DNA of 64,000 bases from NCBI RefSeq assembly GCF_014750685.1, contig NZ_JAAXGE010000009.1, positions 372,001 to 436,000 on the forward strand. Direction: 5' to 3'. The first letter of the stretch is position 1; each line of letters opens with the position of its first letter. The notes below the pieces were generated by a model. That model saw only the letters and a program-made list of their open reading frames with translations. It ran no database searches and was not told where the DNA came from. This document shows positions 17,540 to 24,819 of this stretch, in pieces. Source of the stretch: Bacteroides sp. GM023. Its GTDB lineage: Bacteria > Bacteroidota > Bacteroidia > Bacteroidales > Bacteroidaceae. The position numbers and the translations under genes are program-made.

Positions 17540-18790
17540 ATGCCAAGAAAAAAAACAATACTATTCAGTTCCACCGATGAATTATTAGAAGGTTATGGGC
17601 TGAAATCTCAAATAGGAGAGAAACAGGCTTCTAAAGCAAAAAATCTTGTTTATTTACGGGGCAAAAAACTTGCTTCTGGAAATGTTTCTTTATTTCTTGA
17701 TGTATGTAGAGATGGGAAGCGCACTAAACAGTATTTAGGTACTTGCCTAAACTTGGAAACGAGTATTGAGATAAAGAACGAAAACGAGAAAACATATAGT
17801 ATTGCTAAGACTGTTGTAAATGAAAAAAATGTAGAATTACAAAAGAATGAGGCGGGATTTACTATATCTAAAAAGTCAAAGGTTAATCTTATCACTTACA
17901 TTTTATATCAAGCTGATGAAGCATTAAAAAGAAGCGGCAATAAACATGGCTATTATTATACATTGCAGGCTTTAGCAAAACATATTTCTTTGTATTCCGG
18001 TGATAATACCCAATTAAAGCAAGTAGATAAAGATTATATTAAAGGCTTTATATTCTATCTGAAAACAGCCAAGAATATTAATTATCAAAGGACGGGAACG
18101 TGTAGGGATAAAACAATAACATTGGGACAGAATACACAACACAATTTATTTATGAAATTTAAATATGTTCTACGGAAAGCGGCTAAAGCTGATGTTATAG
18201 CCTTAAACCCTATGGACAAACTAGAGAATGACGATAAGCCAAAAGACGAGGAAGGAACGCGCGAATTTTTAACCGTGGAAGAAATCAAGAAGTTAATTGT
18301 TACTCCTTGTAAAAATGATATATTGAAACGTGCTTTTCTTTTTTGCTGTTTAGTAGGTTTAAGATATAGCGATATTGCGGCTGTCACTTGGGGCGAATTG
18401 GCTAAAGATAACGATGGTAGTGTAATATTGAGGTTTAAAATGAAAAAAGTAAAGCGAGGCGAAAACGCATATATTAGTAGCGAGGCTTTGAAATGGCTAC
18501 CAGAACGAGGCGAGGCAAAAGATAACGAAATAATATTCCCCTTGCCTAAAAATGATAGTGCCAATAAACAGTTAGCTAGATGGGTTAAATCAGCAGGAAT
18601 AAATAAACGTATTACATTTCATTGCTCTAGGCATACGGCGGCTACTTTAAACTTATCATTGGGGACACCGATAGAAACGGTTTCTAAGATGATGGGACAT
18701 ACTAAGATTGCAACTACACAGATTTACGCTAAAATTATCGACCAAAAGCAAAAAGAGGCTGTGAATAAACAAAACGGTATATTTGATTAA
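17540..18790 (+). CDS. Tyrosine-recombinase integrase of the ssrA element
   Basis: The 416-residue product is a phage/ICE-type site-specific recombinase. It has a basic N-terminal arm-binding region, a SAM-like core-binding domain (about 110-225) and a catalytic domain (about 240-410). Catalytic residues visible are R275 (VGLRYSDIA), H361 and R364 (FHCSRHTAAT), H387 (MMGHTKIATTQ) and the nucleophile Y396 (QIYAKI). It is the first gene inside attL and reads into the element. Family knowledge says it recombines the 26-bp core with the chromosomal ssrA site. All key residues are intact, so it is probably active. The second gene-sized neighbour encodes an excisionase-like HTH protein. Confidence 0.93.
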   Translation: MPRKKTILFSSTDELLEGYGLKSQIGEKQASKAKNLVYLRGKKLASGNVSLFLDVCRDGKRTKQYLGTCLNLETSIEIKNENEKTYSIAKTVVNEKNVELQKNEAGFTISKKSKVNLITYILYQADEALKRSGNKHGYYYTLQALAKHISLYSGDNTQLKQVDKDYIKGFIFYLKTAKNINYQRTGTCRDKTITLGQNTQHNLFMKFKYVLRKAAKADVIALNPMDKLENDDKPKDEEGTREFLTVEEIKKLIVTPCKNDILKRAFLFCCLVGLRYSDIAAVTWGELAKDNDGSVILRFKMKKVKRGENAYISSEALKWLPERGEAKDNEIIFPLPKNDSANKQLARWVKSAGINKRITFHCSRHTAATLNLSLGTPIETVSKMMGHTKIATTQIYAKIIDQKQKEAVNKQNGIFD

Positions 18791-18906
18791 ATGCCGGGCT
18801 GAAATATTTATTAATGTTAATTTGTTGATTTGTGGATTATAGTAATCTATTGTTTATAAATGAAATATGATTTAGTATTAAGACGGTTGTTTAGAATGTT
18901 GATAAT

Positions 18907-18937
18907 AGTTGTCGGGTAGGGAGCTACCAAAACAACT
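18907..18937 (+). terminator. Stem-loop after the integrase gene
   Basis: A two-part stem: AGTTGT (18907-18912) with ACAACT (18932-18937), and GGTAG (18915-18919) with CTACC (18924-18928) around a GGAG loop. It lies 117 bp after the integrase stop with no T-run, so a structured regulatory site is as likely as a terminator. Confidence 0.4.
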
Positions 18938-18949
18938 ACTTACAAACAT

Positions 18950-18981
18950 AACGGTATATTATTAATTTAAAATATACCGTT
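18950..18981 (+). promoter_or_regulatory. Perfect 11-bp inverted repeat ending at the start codon of the next gene
   Basis: AACGGTATATT (18950-18960) and AATATACCGTT (18971-18981) are exact complements around a 10-bp spacer, and the ATG begins at the very next base (18982). It could be an operator for the HTH protein itself or an RNA hairpin that blocks ribosome entry. Confidence 0.6.
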
Positions 18982-19215
18982 ATGAATGAATTTAAAACCA
19001 CAGTAGACAATTTGTCAGAAAGCAACGTATGTGAGCGCACATTAGTTGGCGTAGACGAAGCCGCCCGTATTCTTCACAAATCAAAGCACACTATTTACCA
19101 GTGGGTAAGACGTGGCGAGATTCCATGTTATAAAATAGGGAAAAATCTATTATTCCGCAAAGACGAGCTAGCGGCGTTTATCGGTATATGTAGAATCTTT
19201 ATTACACCTAATTAA
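18982..19215 (+). CDS. Excisionase-family helix-turn-helix protein
   Basis: The 77-residue protein has a MerR/excisionase-type HTH over about residues 21-67 (VDEAARILHKSKHTIYQWVRRGEIPCYKIG, seen in two pieces, then LLFRKDELAAFI). This is the usual shape of Xis-like proteins or small element regulators. It follows the integrase, so a role as recombination directionality factor is plausible, but regulator is equally possible. A perfect inverted repeat ends directly at its start codon, suggesting tight control. Confidence 0.8.
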   Translation: MNEFKTTVDNLSESNVCERTLVGVDEAARILHKSKHTIYQWVRRGEIPCYKIGKNLLFRKDELAAFIGICRIFITPN

Positions 19216-19260
19216 TTTCTTTATTGAAACACAACACCAACCGATTAAACACGAAAAAGC

Positions 19261-19575
19261 ATGGAAACAGATATTAAAGTTCAATTAGACAGAATTGAAA
19301 AACTAACGTTATTATCAGCAAAGAATGTATTATGCCTAGATGACGTTATGCTACTGACAGGTTTAAGCAAATCACACCTGTATAAACTCACTTGCTCGCA
19401 TCAAATCCCATTTTACAAACCTAATAAGATAATCTATTTCGACCGTTCCGAGATTGAAAACTGGATGAAGCAAAATCGGGTCGCGACTACCGACGAAATC
19501 GAAACGGAAGCTATCAACTACATAGTGACAGGCAAAACACAGAAAGGGGGACAACGTGGCAAATCTATGCACTAA
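19261..19575 (+). CDS. Second small HTH (excisionase-like) protein
   Basis: The 104-residue product contains an HTH of the same broad type as its upstream neighbour (LDDVMLLTGLSKSHLYKLTCSHQIPFYKP and IIYFDRSEIENWM, about residues 25-70), then a basic tail (TGKTQKGGQRGKSMH). Such MerR/AlpA-like modules are common in Bacteroides integrative elements beside the integrase. The gene lies 45 bp after the first HTH gene and overlaps the next gene by 20 bp, so these are probably one operon leading to rep. Its DNA target is unknown. Confidence 0.75.
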   Translation: METDIKVQLDRIEKLTLLSAKNVLCLDDVMLLTGLSKSHLYKLTCSHQIPFYKPNKIIYFDRSEIENWMKQNRVATTDEIETEAINYIVTGKTQKGGQRGKSMH

Positions 19576-19804
19576 CGAAGTCGCCGCCACGCGCGCGCTA
19601 TTTACCAACAACCCGAATAAATCATTTTGCCGCCTGGATATTGTGGGCGCCATAAACAAACCGATTAGTAACGTTTGCCGAATCGTCTACAATCTAGTTA
19701 ATGAAGGATTTATAGAAGTTGTAAAGAAAGACAAATCACCTTACACGGGCGCGATTGTAGAATTTTTGAGACTGAAAAATAATTCACAGTTAAGTATATT
19801 CTAA
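19556..19804 (+). CDS. Small winged-helix-like hypothetical protein
   Basis: The 82-residue protein begins at a GTG (19556) that overlaps the 3' end of the previous gene by 20 bp; AGAAAGGGGG just upstream is an unusually purine-rich potential ribosome-binding site. The pattern FCRLDIVGAINKPISNVCRIVYNLVNEGFIEVVKKDKSPYTG fits a winged-helix DNA-binding fold: a helix-turn-helix followed by a beta hairpin. No specific family is recognised. It lies 17 bp before rep, so it may regulate or assist replication. Confidence 0.6.
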   Translation: MANLCTNEVAATRALFTNNPNKSFCRLDIVGAINKPISNVCRIVYNLVNEGFIEVVKKDKSPYTGAIVEFLRLKNNSQLSIF

Positions 19805-19821
19805 TTATATTCTTTTATTCA

Positions 19822-20994
19822 ATGATTGACGGCTTTAAAACAAGTAGTCTCCCCCTTGATGTGTACCAACTAGCCGAAATTTTAGGCGTAAACATAGACC
19901 CGCAAACGGTTTACGCCAAAGTTTCTAGCTTGATATTTGGATTCATCGACAGGGTGGATACTAGTACGGGAGAAATTCGCAAAGTATGTACCTTGCACGG
20001 AAGCCTACATAAGTACGCTAACGGCGGGGTGCATAATGCCGATTCTTTCCGGCTGTCTGACTTGTGCCGGGTATTTACTGAATTGCAAGAGCTTTACGGG
20101 ATTAATTCGGATATTACGCGGCTTTATAGCGTCGAATTTGGCGTAAATTTAAAACTTCCCTATGATCCGCAACGAATATTGAAAGCGATAAGGATGTACA
20201 AGGGCTATACATTTACTCCGATAGGAAAGATAGGGCTTATCTACGCAGCCGATTCGTATAAGCTAAAAATATACGATAAGGGAAAACAGTGCGGCGTGCC
20301 GGGCTTTGGTAGTATTCTACGTATCGAGATAAGCGCAACAAATACATATTTAAAGAAAAAGCACATTTATACGCCAATGCTGGGAGACTTGCTTAGTGTC
20401 GATGTTTGGGAAAGGTTCGAGGCTCTTTTACTCGATACGTTGGAAGATATTGTAATTGTTGAGGCTATCCCGTTGGAAGGATTAAGCAAGAAAGAACGAG
20501 ATTTATTTGCGTTATTTCTTGGTGATGATTGGCAAGCGCTTGACAAGGTTAAACGATGCAGGATGAAAAAGAAGTTTATCGCATTAGCCGAACGGATCGG
20601 AGCTACACAGATAAAAGAGAATTTAAAGAATCTCATTTCAATAGAATGTAAGTGTCTGCGAGACATGGATAACGATAAATGCAACCGAAACGGCGTTTTT
20701 GCAAAGGAAATTTCCGATGATAAAGTAAATGAAAGCGACAATATCCAACAGGAACGAAATGTCAAAAGTGTAACCGAAACGGCGTTTTTGTATGCCTCGT
20801 CAAATAGTGAAAAGTGCAACCAAAACGGAATTAAGATAAAGGGCGTTTCGGTTGCATTTTCATCACCGGAAAACGAACCACCGCCAAACGCCAATAACCC
20901 GCCGTTATTCAATGCGAAAAAGTACAACACCAATTCAAACACCGGAAAATGTAGAGGAAAGCCGCCCGATCCGGCTGAACTCAACACAGGATGA
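19822..20994 (+). CDS. Rolling-circle replication initiator-like protein (phage/plasmid gene II/X family)
   Basis: The 390-residue product matches the layout of phage/plasmid replication proteins of the II/X family: GSLHKYANGGVHNADSF (about 60-76), a following helix, a VEFGVNLKLP strand (104-113), LKIYDKGKQ (148-156) and ILRIEISATNTYLK (165-178). In filamentous phages and small plasmids these proteins nick the origin and start rolling-circle replication. The N-terminal ~300 residues are the likely enzyme; the tail (about 285-390) is hydrophilic, low in complexity, and encoded by DNA containing direct and inverted repeats. It follows the small regulators. I cannot fix the catalytic tyrosine by eye. 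Presence of Rep beside an integrase suggests an excised circular form that replicates. Confidence 0.65.
   Translation: MIDGFKTSSLPLDVYQLAEILGVNIDPQTVYAKVSSLIFGFIDRVDTSTGEIRKVCTLHGSLHKYANGGVHNADSFRLSDLCRVFTELQELYGINSDITRLYSVEFGVNLKLPYDPQRILKAIRMYKGYTFTPIGKIGLIYAADSYKLKIYDKGKQCGVPGFGSILRIEISATNTYLKKKHIYTPMLGDLLSVDVWERFEALLLDTLEDIVIVEAIPLEGLSKKERDLFALFLGDDWQALDKVKRCRMKKKFIALAERIGATQIKENLKNLISIECKCLRDMDNDKCNRNGVFAKEISDDKVNESDNIQQERNVKSVTETAFLYASSNSEKCNQNGIKIKGVSVAFSSPENEPPPNANNPPLFNAKKYNTNSNTGKCRGKPPDPAELNTG
20680..20856 (+). repeat. Iteron-like repeats inside the 3' part of rep
   Basis: A 19-bp direct repeat (AACCGAAACGGCGTTTTTG) occurs at 20683-20701 and 20772-20790. A related word TGCAACCAAAACGG is at 20815-20828, and the exact inverse of TGCAACCGAAACG (20680-20692) is at 20844-20856. 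The first two direct copies are read in different codon frames (giving CNRNGVFA and VTETAFL), so the DNA rather than the protein is conserved. It may be a Rep-binding or origin site. Confidence 0.65.
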
Positions 20995-21049
20995 GACAAC
21001 CAAAGATTAACCAAAACGATATATTCACTCAATAAAACACGTTAAAACT

Positions 21050-21385
21050 ATGGATGCAATAAAGAAAGCCGAACGGCGCAAAGCAATGGGAGAAACAAAG
21101 AAAGTTCCGGTACGTATCGACCCGAAGCAATGGGAACGACTCGATGAAATCCGCAAAAAGTTCAAGTTTAAAAGCAATTACGAAATTATGCAGTATATTT
21201 TATCCTGCTTTCTTCGTGTTGCCGACCCAGACAATGATACGGAGATTGAACCCGTACCGGAAGAAATCGAAATGATGTTCAGTGATTTGTCAAACTCTGA
21301 ACGACATTTCGAGTATGTGAAGCCGAAACGCTCCATGAATAACGCTTCTTTAAACAGCAGTAAACACAATTTAAAATCAAATTAA
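21050..21385 (+). CDS. Ribbon-helix-helix-like small protein
   Basis: The 111-residue protein has a central VPVRIDPKQWERLDEIRKKFKFKSNYEIMQYILSCFLR segment (about 18-57): a short strand, a helix, a turn and a second helix, as in CopG/MetJ-type ribbon-helix-helix DNA-binding proteins. The C-terminal half is acidic then basic, with no recognised domain. It lies just before the antirepressor gene (2 bp apart), so both are probably co-translated. RHH proteins in such positions often control copy number, mobilisation or promoter switching; which applies here is unknown. Confidence 0.6.
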   Translation: MDAIKKAERRKAMGETKKVPVRIDPKQWERLDEIRKKFKFKSNYEIMQYILSCFLRVADPDNDTEIEPVPEEIEMMFSDLSNSERHFEYVKPKRSMNNASLNSSKHNLKSN

Positions 21386-21387
21386 TT

Positions 21388-22173
21388 ATGAGTAAGATTA
21401 CTATTTTCAAAAACGAGAGATTCGGAGAAGTGAGAACCGCAACAAGCGAAAGCGGAGAACCTTTGTTTTGTCTGGCTGACGTGTGTAAAGCGATAGAGCT
21501 AACAAACCCATCATCTGTAAAAGGAAGATTAGACAGGGAAGATGTACAACTGATTGATTTACACGCTCTAAAACAGAATGAGGGCGTAATAGTAGGCAAT
21601 TCACTTGCAAATTTCGTTACTGAAAGCGGCTTTTATGATGTATTGCTCTATTCCGATGCGCCACAAGTGAAACCGTTTCGTAAATGGGTAACAAGTGAAG
21701 TGCTGCCAAGTATTCGCAAATACGGTGCGTATATGACAGGCGAGACACTGGCGCAAATGCTACAAAATCCCGATAGACTTATAGACCTGTTAACCGCTTT
21801 GAAATCAGAGAGGGAACGAAACACGGCGCTTTCTCTCAATATCGAAGCGATGCAGCCAAAAGCGGAGTATTTCGATACGGTGTTACGTTCGTCTAAGTTG
21901 ATAGCGACTAATGCAATAGCCGCCGAACTAGGGATAAGTGCCCGAAAATTAAACAGTTTCCTGTGTGAGTCTGGAATACAATACAAACAGGGTGATTTAT
22001 ATTTTCTCTATTCTGATATTCGGGGAAAAGGATTAGAAGGCTATAAGACATTCACCCGCACCGACTCGGATACAGGTGAAACCAAAACAGTAAAGCACAT
22101 GTATTGGACGGAAAAAGGAGCTTTTTTCATTATTAATTTATATCAAGGAACGACATCTAAACTACTGAACTAA
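21388..22173 (+). CDS. BRO-type phage antirepressor with KilA-C-like domain
   Basis: The 261-residue protein has an N-terminal Bro-N domain (about 1-115): VRTATSESGEPLFCLADVCKAIEL, FVTESGFYDVLLYSDAPQVKPFRKWV and EVLPSIRKYG are textbook signatures. It is followed by a C-terminal phage antirepressor (KilA-C) domain (about 150-255: FDTVLRSSKLIATNAIAAELGISARKLN, then WTEKGAFFIINL). In temperate phages such proteins bind the lysogeny repressor or DNA and trigger induction. It begins 2 bp after the RHH gene. The opposing XRE repressor further along is its natural partner. Confidence 0.88.
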   Translation: MSKITIFKNERFGEVRTATSESGEPLFCLADVCKAIELTNPSSVKGRLDREDVQLIDLHALKQNEGVIVGNSLANFVTESGFYDVLLYSDAPQVKPFRKWVTSEVLPSIRKYGAYMTGETLAQMLQNPDRLIDLLTALKSERERNTALSLNIEAMQPKAEYFDTVLRSSKLIATNAIAAELGISARKLNSFLCESGIQYKQGDLYFLYSDIRGKGLEGYKTFTRTDSDTGETKTVKHMYWTEKGAFFIINLYQGTTSKLLN

Positions 22174-22175
22174 AG

Positions 22176-22352
22176 ATGAGTAATGACAACTTTTACTACC
22201 CCCAACGAGCACCCCCACCCGAAAAAAATATCCCGCGTGTAAAAAGATGGGGTGAAGTGGGTTTAACAGAATCGCGTCAAAAAATAAAAATCGTGCCCCC
22301 CTTTTGCCATGTCTCGAAGCGTCCGCACCCGTCTAGTATTGTTTACCGTTGA
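22176..22352 (+). CDS. Possible 58-residue small protein, coupled to the antirepressor gene
   Basis: An ATG two bases after the antirepressor stop opens a 58-codon frame rich in Pro, Lys and Arg (starting MSNDNFYYPQ, ending SSIVYR). The spacing fits translational coupling. There is no recognised domain, and the proline- and poly-C-rich coding could be chance, so this is a weak call. Confidence 0.3.
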   Translation: MSNDNFYYPQRAPPPEKNIPRVKRWGEVGLTESRQKIKIVPPFCHVSKRPHPSSIVYR

Positions 22353-22548
22353 ATACGGAGACGCAAGACAGCCGAACGCCTCGCCGCCTTATCAAGTTAT
22401 CGCGCAAAGAAAGATTATTCCGCTACGGGCTTGTATTTGCGTAGCAACATAAAGCGAACTGAACCAAGCAAGCGAGACGAAGAAAAGTGTATCAGTTCGA
22501 AACGGTTTGCTATTCTCTGGCGCTTCCTGTTTGAATACGGAGCGATCC
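22353..22548. other. Non-coding stretch before the repeat arrays
   Basis: I see no convincing gene here. The word TGAATACGGAG occurs at both 22349-22359 and 22532-22542. Frames are open for short stretches only. Confidence 0.4.
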
Positions 22549-23062
22549 GGGACAGGTCAAGGGACAGCAAACGGGACAGGTTGAAACCGTCTCAACTTAT
22601 TATAGTTCAATATATTTCCGGCTTAGATTGGAAGTTTTCGGGACAGGTTGAGGGACAGGGTAAGGGACAGGCGACACGCAAATAGATACGCAAACGAGTA
22701 CGCAAAAGGAAACAGTAAGGAAACAGTTTAAGCAAATAGTATTCAATCACATAGCACAAACCTTGCAAGTATTGAGGAAATAGTGAGGAAACGGCAACGG
22801 ACACGCAAACGGAACGCAAATCAACCAACAAATGAACCAATGCAATATCGGTGCAACTGATTGAATATTCATTCGTTATGAGGCTTTATAATCGCGATGC
22901 AACCAACGAAGCAACCAACAACTAACCAACGGGCAACCGGGTAGCCTACACCAAAGTAGCCTACTACGATTTTTTCGTACTTTGCTACTGACTACCGCGT
23001 CTACTACTGTAAAATTTACAGCCAATCGGACAGCCAATGAGACAGCCAATCGGACAGCCTAT
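22549..23062. repeat. Non-coding region of short direct-repeat arrays with 12-bp (sometimes 11-bp) period
   Basis: GGGACAG occurs at 22549, 22561, 22573, then at 22640, 22652, 22664. ACGCAAA continues the same 12-bp phase at 22676, 22688, 22700. TGAGGAAA is at 22773 and 22784 and ACGCAAA again at 22803 and 22814 (11-bp steps). AACCAAC is at 22901, 22913, 22924; GTAGCCTAC at 22941 and 22956; ACAGCC at 23018, 23030, 23042, 23054 (12-bp steps). The repeated word changes while the spacing stays. Stops occur in all frames, so no single protein spans it. It lies between convergent genes. Confidence 0.8.
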
Positions 23063-23065
23063 TTA

Positions 23066-23644
23066 TTATTTCTTCTTTGGAGTGACGAAGCCGATAGGAT
23101 TACGCGGCTTATCTGCTAAAGCCTTTTGCGCCTGTAATTCGGCTAACGTCTGATTGATTAACTCTAACTGCATCCGGGTGTCATCGTTAATGTCGTTGTA
23201 GTCTGCAAACACTTCTTCGATGTACTCCTTTAGTTCCTTGACTTCGCTTTGGAGTTCACGTACTGGATCGGTCGGCGGGTTTAACAGTAACTGGCGAACC
23301 GCAACGAAAGCACGCATAATATTTATATTAACCTCAATCGCTAAATCAGAGTTGAGCACACTACTAAGCATTGAAACGCCTAGTTCTGTGAAAGCATAAG
23401 GCATATATTTAGGATGCTGACCGCGTCCACCGTTTAAGGTGCTAAAATTGCACCTTAAAGAATCCCATTCATCCTTTGTTAGTTCAAACATGAAGTCACT
23501 AGGAAACCGTTTAAGGTTATTCTTTACCGACCGCTTTAAATACTTCGTTTCCGTTCCGTACATTTCCGCCAAATCAAAATCTAACATCACTTTACAGCCG
23601 CGTATGTCGTATATCTTACTTTGTATTACTTCGAGTTGTTCCAT
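23066..23644 (-). CDS. ORF6N-domain protein (antirepressor-like)
   Basis: The 192-residue product has an ORF6N domain over about residues 5-115: IQSKIYDIRGCKVMLDFDLAEMYGTETKYLKRSVKNN, FPSDFMFELTKDEW and PYAFTELGVSMLSSVL are diagnostic. A coiled-coil-prone acidic region follows (PVRELQSEVKELKEYIEEVF) and the tail is basic (TPKKK). ORF6N proteins are phage-related DNA-binding proteins often paired with repressors. Here its start lies one base from the stop of the XRE gene on the same strand, so both share one mRNA. Having this and a BRO-type antirepressor in one small element is notable. Confidence 0.88.
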   Translation of the reverse strand: MEQLEVIQSKIYDIRGCKVMLDFDLAEMYGTETKYLKRSVKNNLKRFPSDFMFELTKDEWDSLRCNFSTLNGGRGQHPKYMPYAFTELGVSMLSSVLNSDLAIEVNINIMRAFVAVRQLLLNPPTDPVRELQSEVKELKEYIEEVFADYNDINDDTRMQLELINQTLAELQAQKALADKPRNPIGFVTPKKK

Positions 23645-23645
23645 C

Positions 23646-23894
23646 TTATTCTACCTTGATATTGATATTCTTTCCGCAATGCGGGCACGCAATTCCGGTT
23701 GTGTTGTTCTTTGGTTGGTCGAATAGTTCCGAGATGTCGCATCCTATTGCATTTGCAATACGTTCCAACACTTCGACGGACGGATTACCGTTAATATGTT
23801 GACTTAGTCCAGTTGGTGTTATCTCCATTCGCTTTGCCACTTCGCGAACTTCTAAACCATATTCTTTGATTGCTTTTTTTATATTTAAACCCAT
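23646..23894 (-). CDS. XRE-family repressor with C-terminal zinc-ribbon-like tail
   Basis: The 82-residue protein has a Cro/CI-type HTH (about 6-62: GLEVREVAKRMEITPTGLSQHINGNPSVEVLERIANAIG) and ends in CPHCGKNINIKVE, a half zinc-ribbon that could mediate dimerisation. It is the likely maintenance repressor of the element. Its promoter region contains an inverted repeat of AATCAAAG overlapping the expected -33 position, and the same word occurs near the divergent promoter of the small-gene operon. That arrangement suggests self-regulation and repression of the divergent operon. It is co-transcribed with the ORF6N gene. Confidence 0.85.
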   Translation of the reverse strand: MGLNIKKAIKEYGLEVREVAKRMEITPTGLSQHINGNPSVEVLERIANAIGCDISELFDQPKNNTTGIACPHCGKNINIKVE

Positions 23895-23917
23895 AGCTTT
23901 AATTATTGATTATTTTG

Positions 23918-24049
23918 CAAAGATAGAGTTAATATTAAAATCAAAGCTATCACTTTGATTAAATAATATTAAAAAGAAGTCATTGCTTTGTTTGATTATT
24001 GTATAATCAAAGTTATAACTATATATTTGCATGAACAAATCAAAGATAT
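23918..24049. promoter_or_regulatory. Divergent promoters with clustered AATCAAAG operators
   Basis: The minus-strand -7 (TATCTTTG, 23918-23925) serves the XRE gene; the plus-strand -7 (TATATTTG, 24022-24029) serves the small-gene operon. Operator-like words: a perfect inverted repeat AATCAAAG/CTTTGATT at 23939-23960, a perfect TTTGATTAT/ATAATCAAA at 23991-24011, and a further AATCAAAGATAT at 24038-24049 downstream of the plus promoter. The adjacent XRE protein is the natural candidate to bind them. Confidence 0.65.
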
Positions 24050-24054
24050 AAGTT

Positions 24055-24432
24055 ATGAAACGATACAATTTAAGCGAAATAATGAAATCAGCCCACACAA
24101 TGAGAAAGTTTAGACCTGAAAAGTACCCGACCTTCTCGGAAGCATTAAAAAAAGCTTGGAAGGTTGCTAAGTTCAACAAAGAAGTAGCAGACCGTAGAGC
24201 CGAAACAATCGCCTATCACGAAGCGAAGAAACAAGAAGCACAGGAATACGCCGCCCGCGTTGCTCGTATCGAAGCAGAGAAAGCCGAACGCCTCGCAATG
24301 GAAGTAGAATCCGCAAAGCGCGAACGTGAAGAACGTGCCGCAAAGGTTGAGGCTGAATGTCTGGCATACGGCTACGGTCGGGGCGATCATTATTCATCTT
24401 TCAGCGGTTGGGGAAATTATTGCGGTGATTGA
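24055..24432 (+). CDS. Charged coiled-coil hypothetical protein
   Basis: The 125-residue protein opens with RYNLSEIMKSAHTMRKF and YPTFSEALKKAWKVAKFN, a short paired motif I have seen in small proteins of Bacteroides phages and plasmids. A long Ala/Glu/Arg-rich helix follows (about 45-105), almost surely a coiled coil, and then a Gly/Tyr-rich tail (AYGYGRGDHYSSFSGWGNY). No function can be assigned. It is the first gene of the plus-strand operon driven from the operator region, so it would be among the first made when the repressor is removed. Confidence 0.6.
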   Translation: MKRYNLSEIMKSAHTMRKFRPEKYPTFSEALKKAWKVAKFNKEVADRRAETIAYHEAKKQEAQEYAARVARIEAEKAERLAMEVESAKREREERAAKVEAECLAYGYGRGDHYSSFSGWGNYCGD

Positions 24433-24459
24433 TTACTAACGAACTAAATACATATTCAA

Positions 24460-24669
24460 ATGAAAGAACTAGAAATCAGTATTAAACAGGATTCGGGCAT
24501 GTGGCGAATAACTGTTAGTTGCGAGGCGAATTTAGCAAATGCAGGAATTATTAAGAACCTATTCGGGTGTCTACGGGAAGATAACGGTGTAATTCGTTCC
24601 GGTCTGCTTACTCCAAACATAATGAAGTTACTTAGTATACAAACCGAATTGTTAAGTTATTCACTATGA
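24460..24669 (+). CDS. Hypothetical 69-residue protein
   Basis: A short protein with a beta-strand-rich start (KELEISIKQDSGMWRITVSCE) and a helical end. No family is recognised and there is no signal peptide. It lies 27 bp after the coiled-coil gene, and its stop codon overlaps the next start codon (ATGA at 24666-24669), so it is a real operon member. Confidence comes mainly from gene context. Confidence 0.5.
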   Translation: MKELEISIKQDSGMWRITVSCEANLANAGIIKNLFGCLREDNGVIRSGLLTPNIMKLLSIQTELLSYSL

Positions 24670-24815
24670 AAGCGATTTATGTACTCGGACTAACAGCGGG
24701 CATTATCCTGCTATTTGCTACGGAAGCGGAGACAGCCGCGCCGAATATAACGGGGCTTGCGTTGTGTGTAGCCTCATCTTACAAACTCGATTTATTCACA
24801 TCTAACAAAATATAA
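24666..24815 (+). CDS. 49-residue membrane-type small protein
   Basis: This frame begins with an ATGA overlap on the previous stop and ends 4 bp before the next gene, so it fills the gap exactly. The product has one hydrophobic segment at the start (YVLGLTAGIILLF) and a second mildly hydrophobic one (ITGLALCVASSY), suggesting one or two membrane passes. In filamentous phages short membrane proteins are coat or assembly proteins, but nothing here proves that role. Confidence 0.5.
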   Translation: MKAIYVLGLTAGIILLFATEAETAAPNITGLALCVASSYKLDLFTSNKI

Positions 24816-24819
24816 AATC

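Noticed and set aside
22431..22685. 84-codon frame in the repeat region
   Set aside because: It starts at a TTG, has no recognisable domain, and its C-terminal part is just the 12-bp repeats in one frame; other arrays fall in other frames.
22549..23062. CRISPR array
   Set aside because: The repeats are 7-9 bp at 11-12-bp steps with changing words; there are no 25-40-bp repeats, spacers or cas genes.
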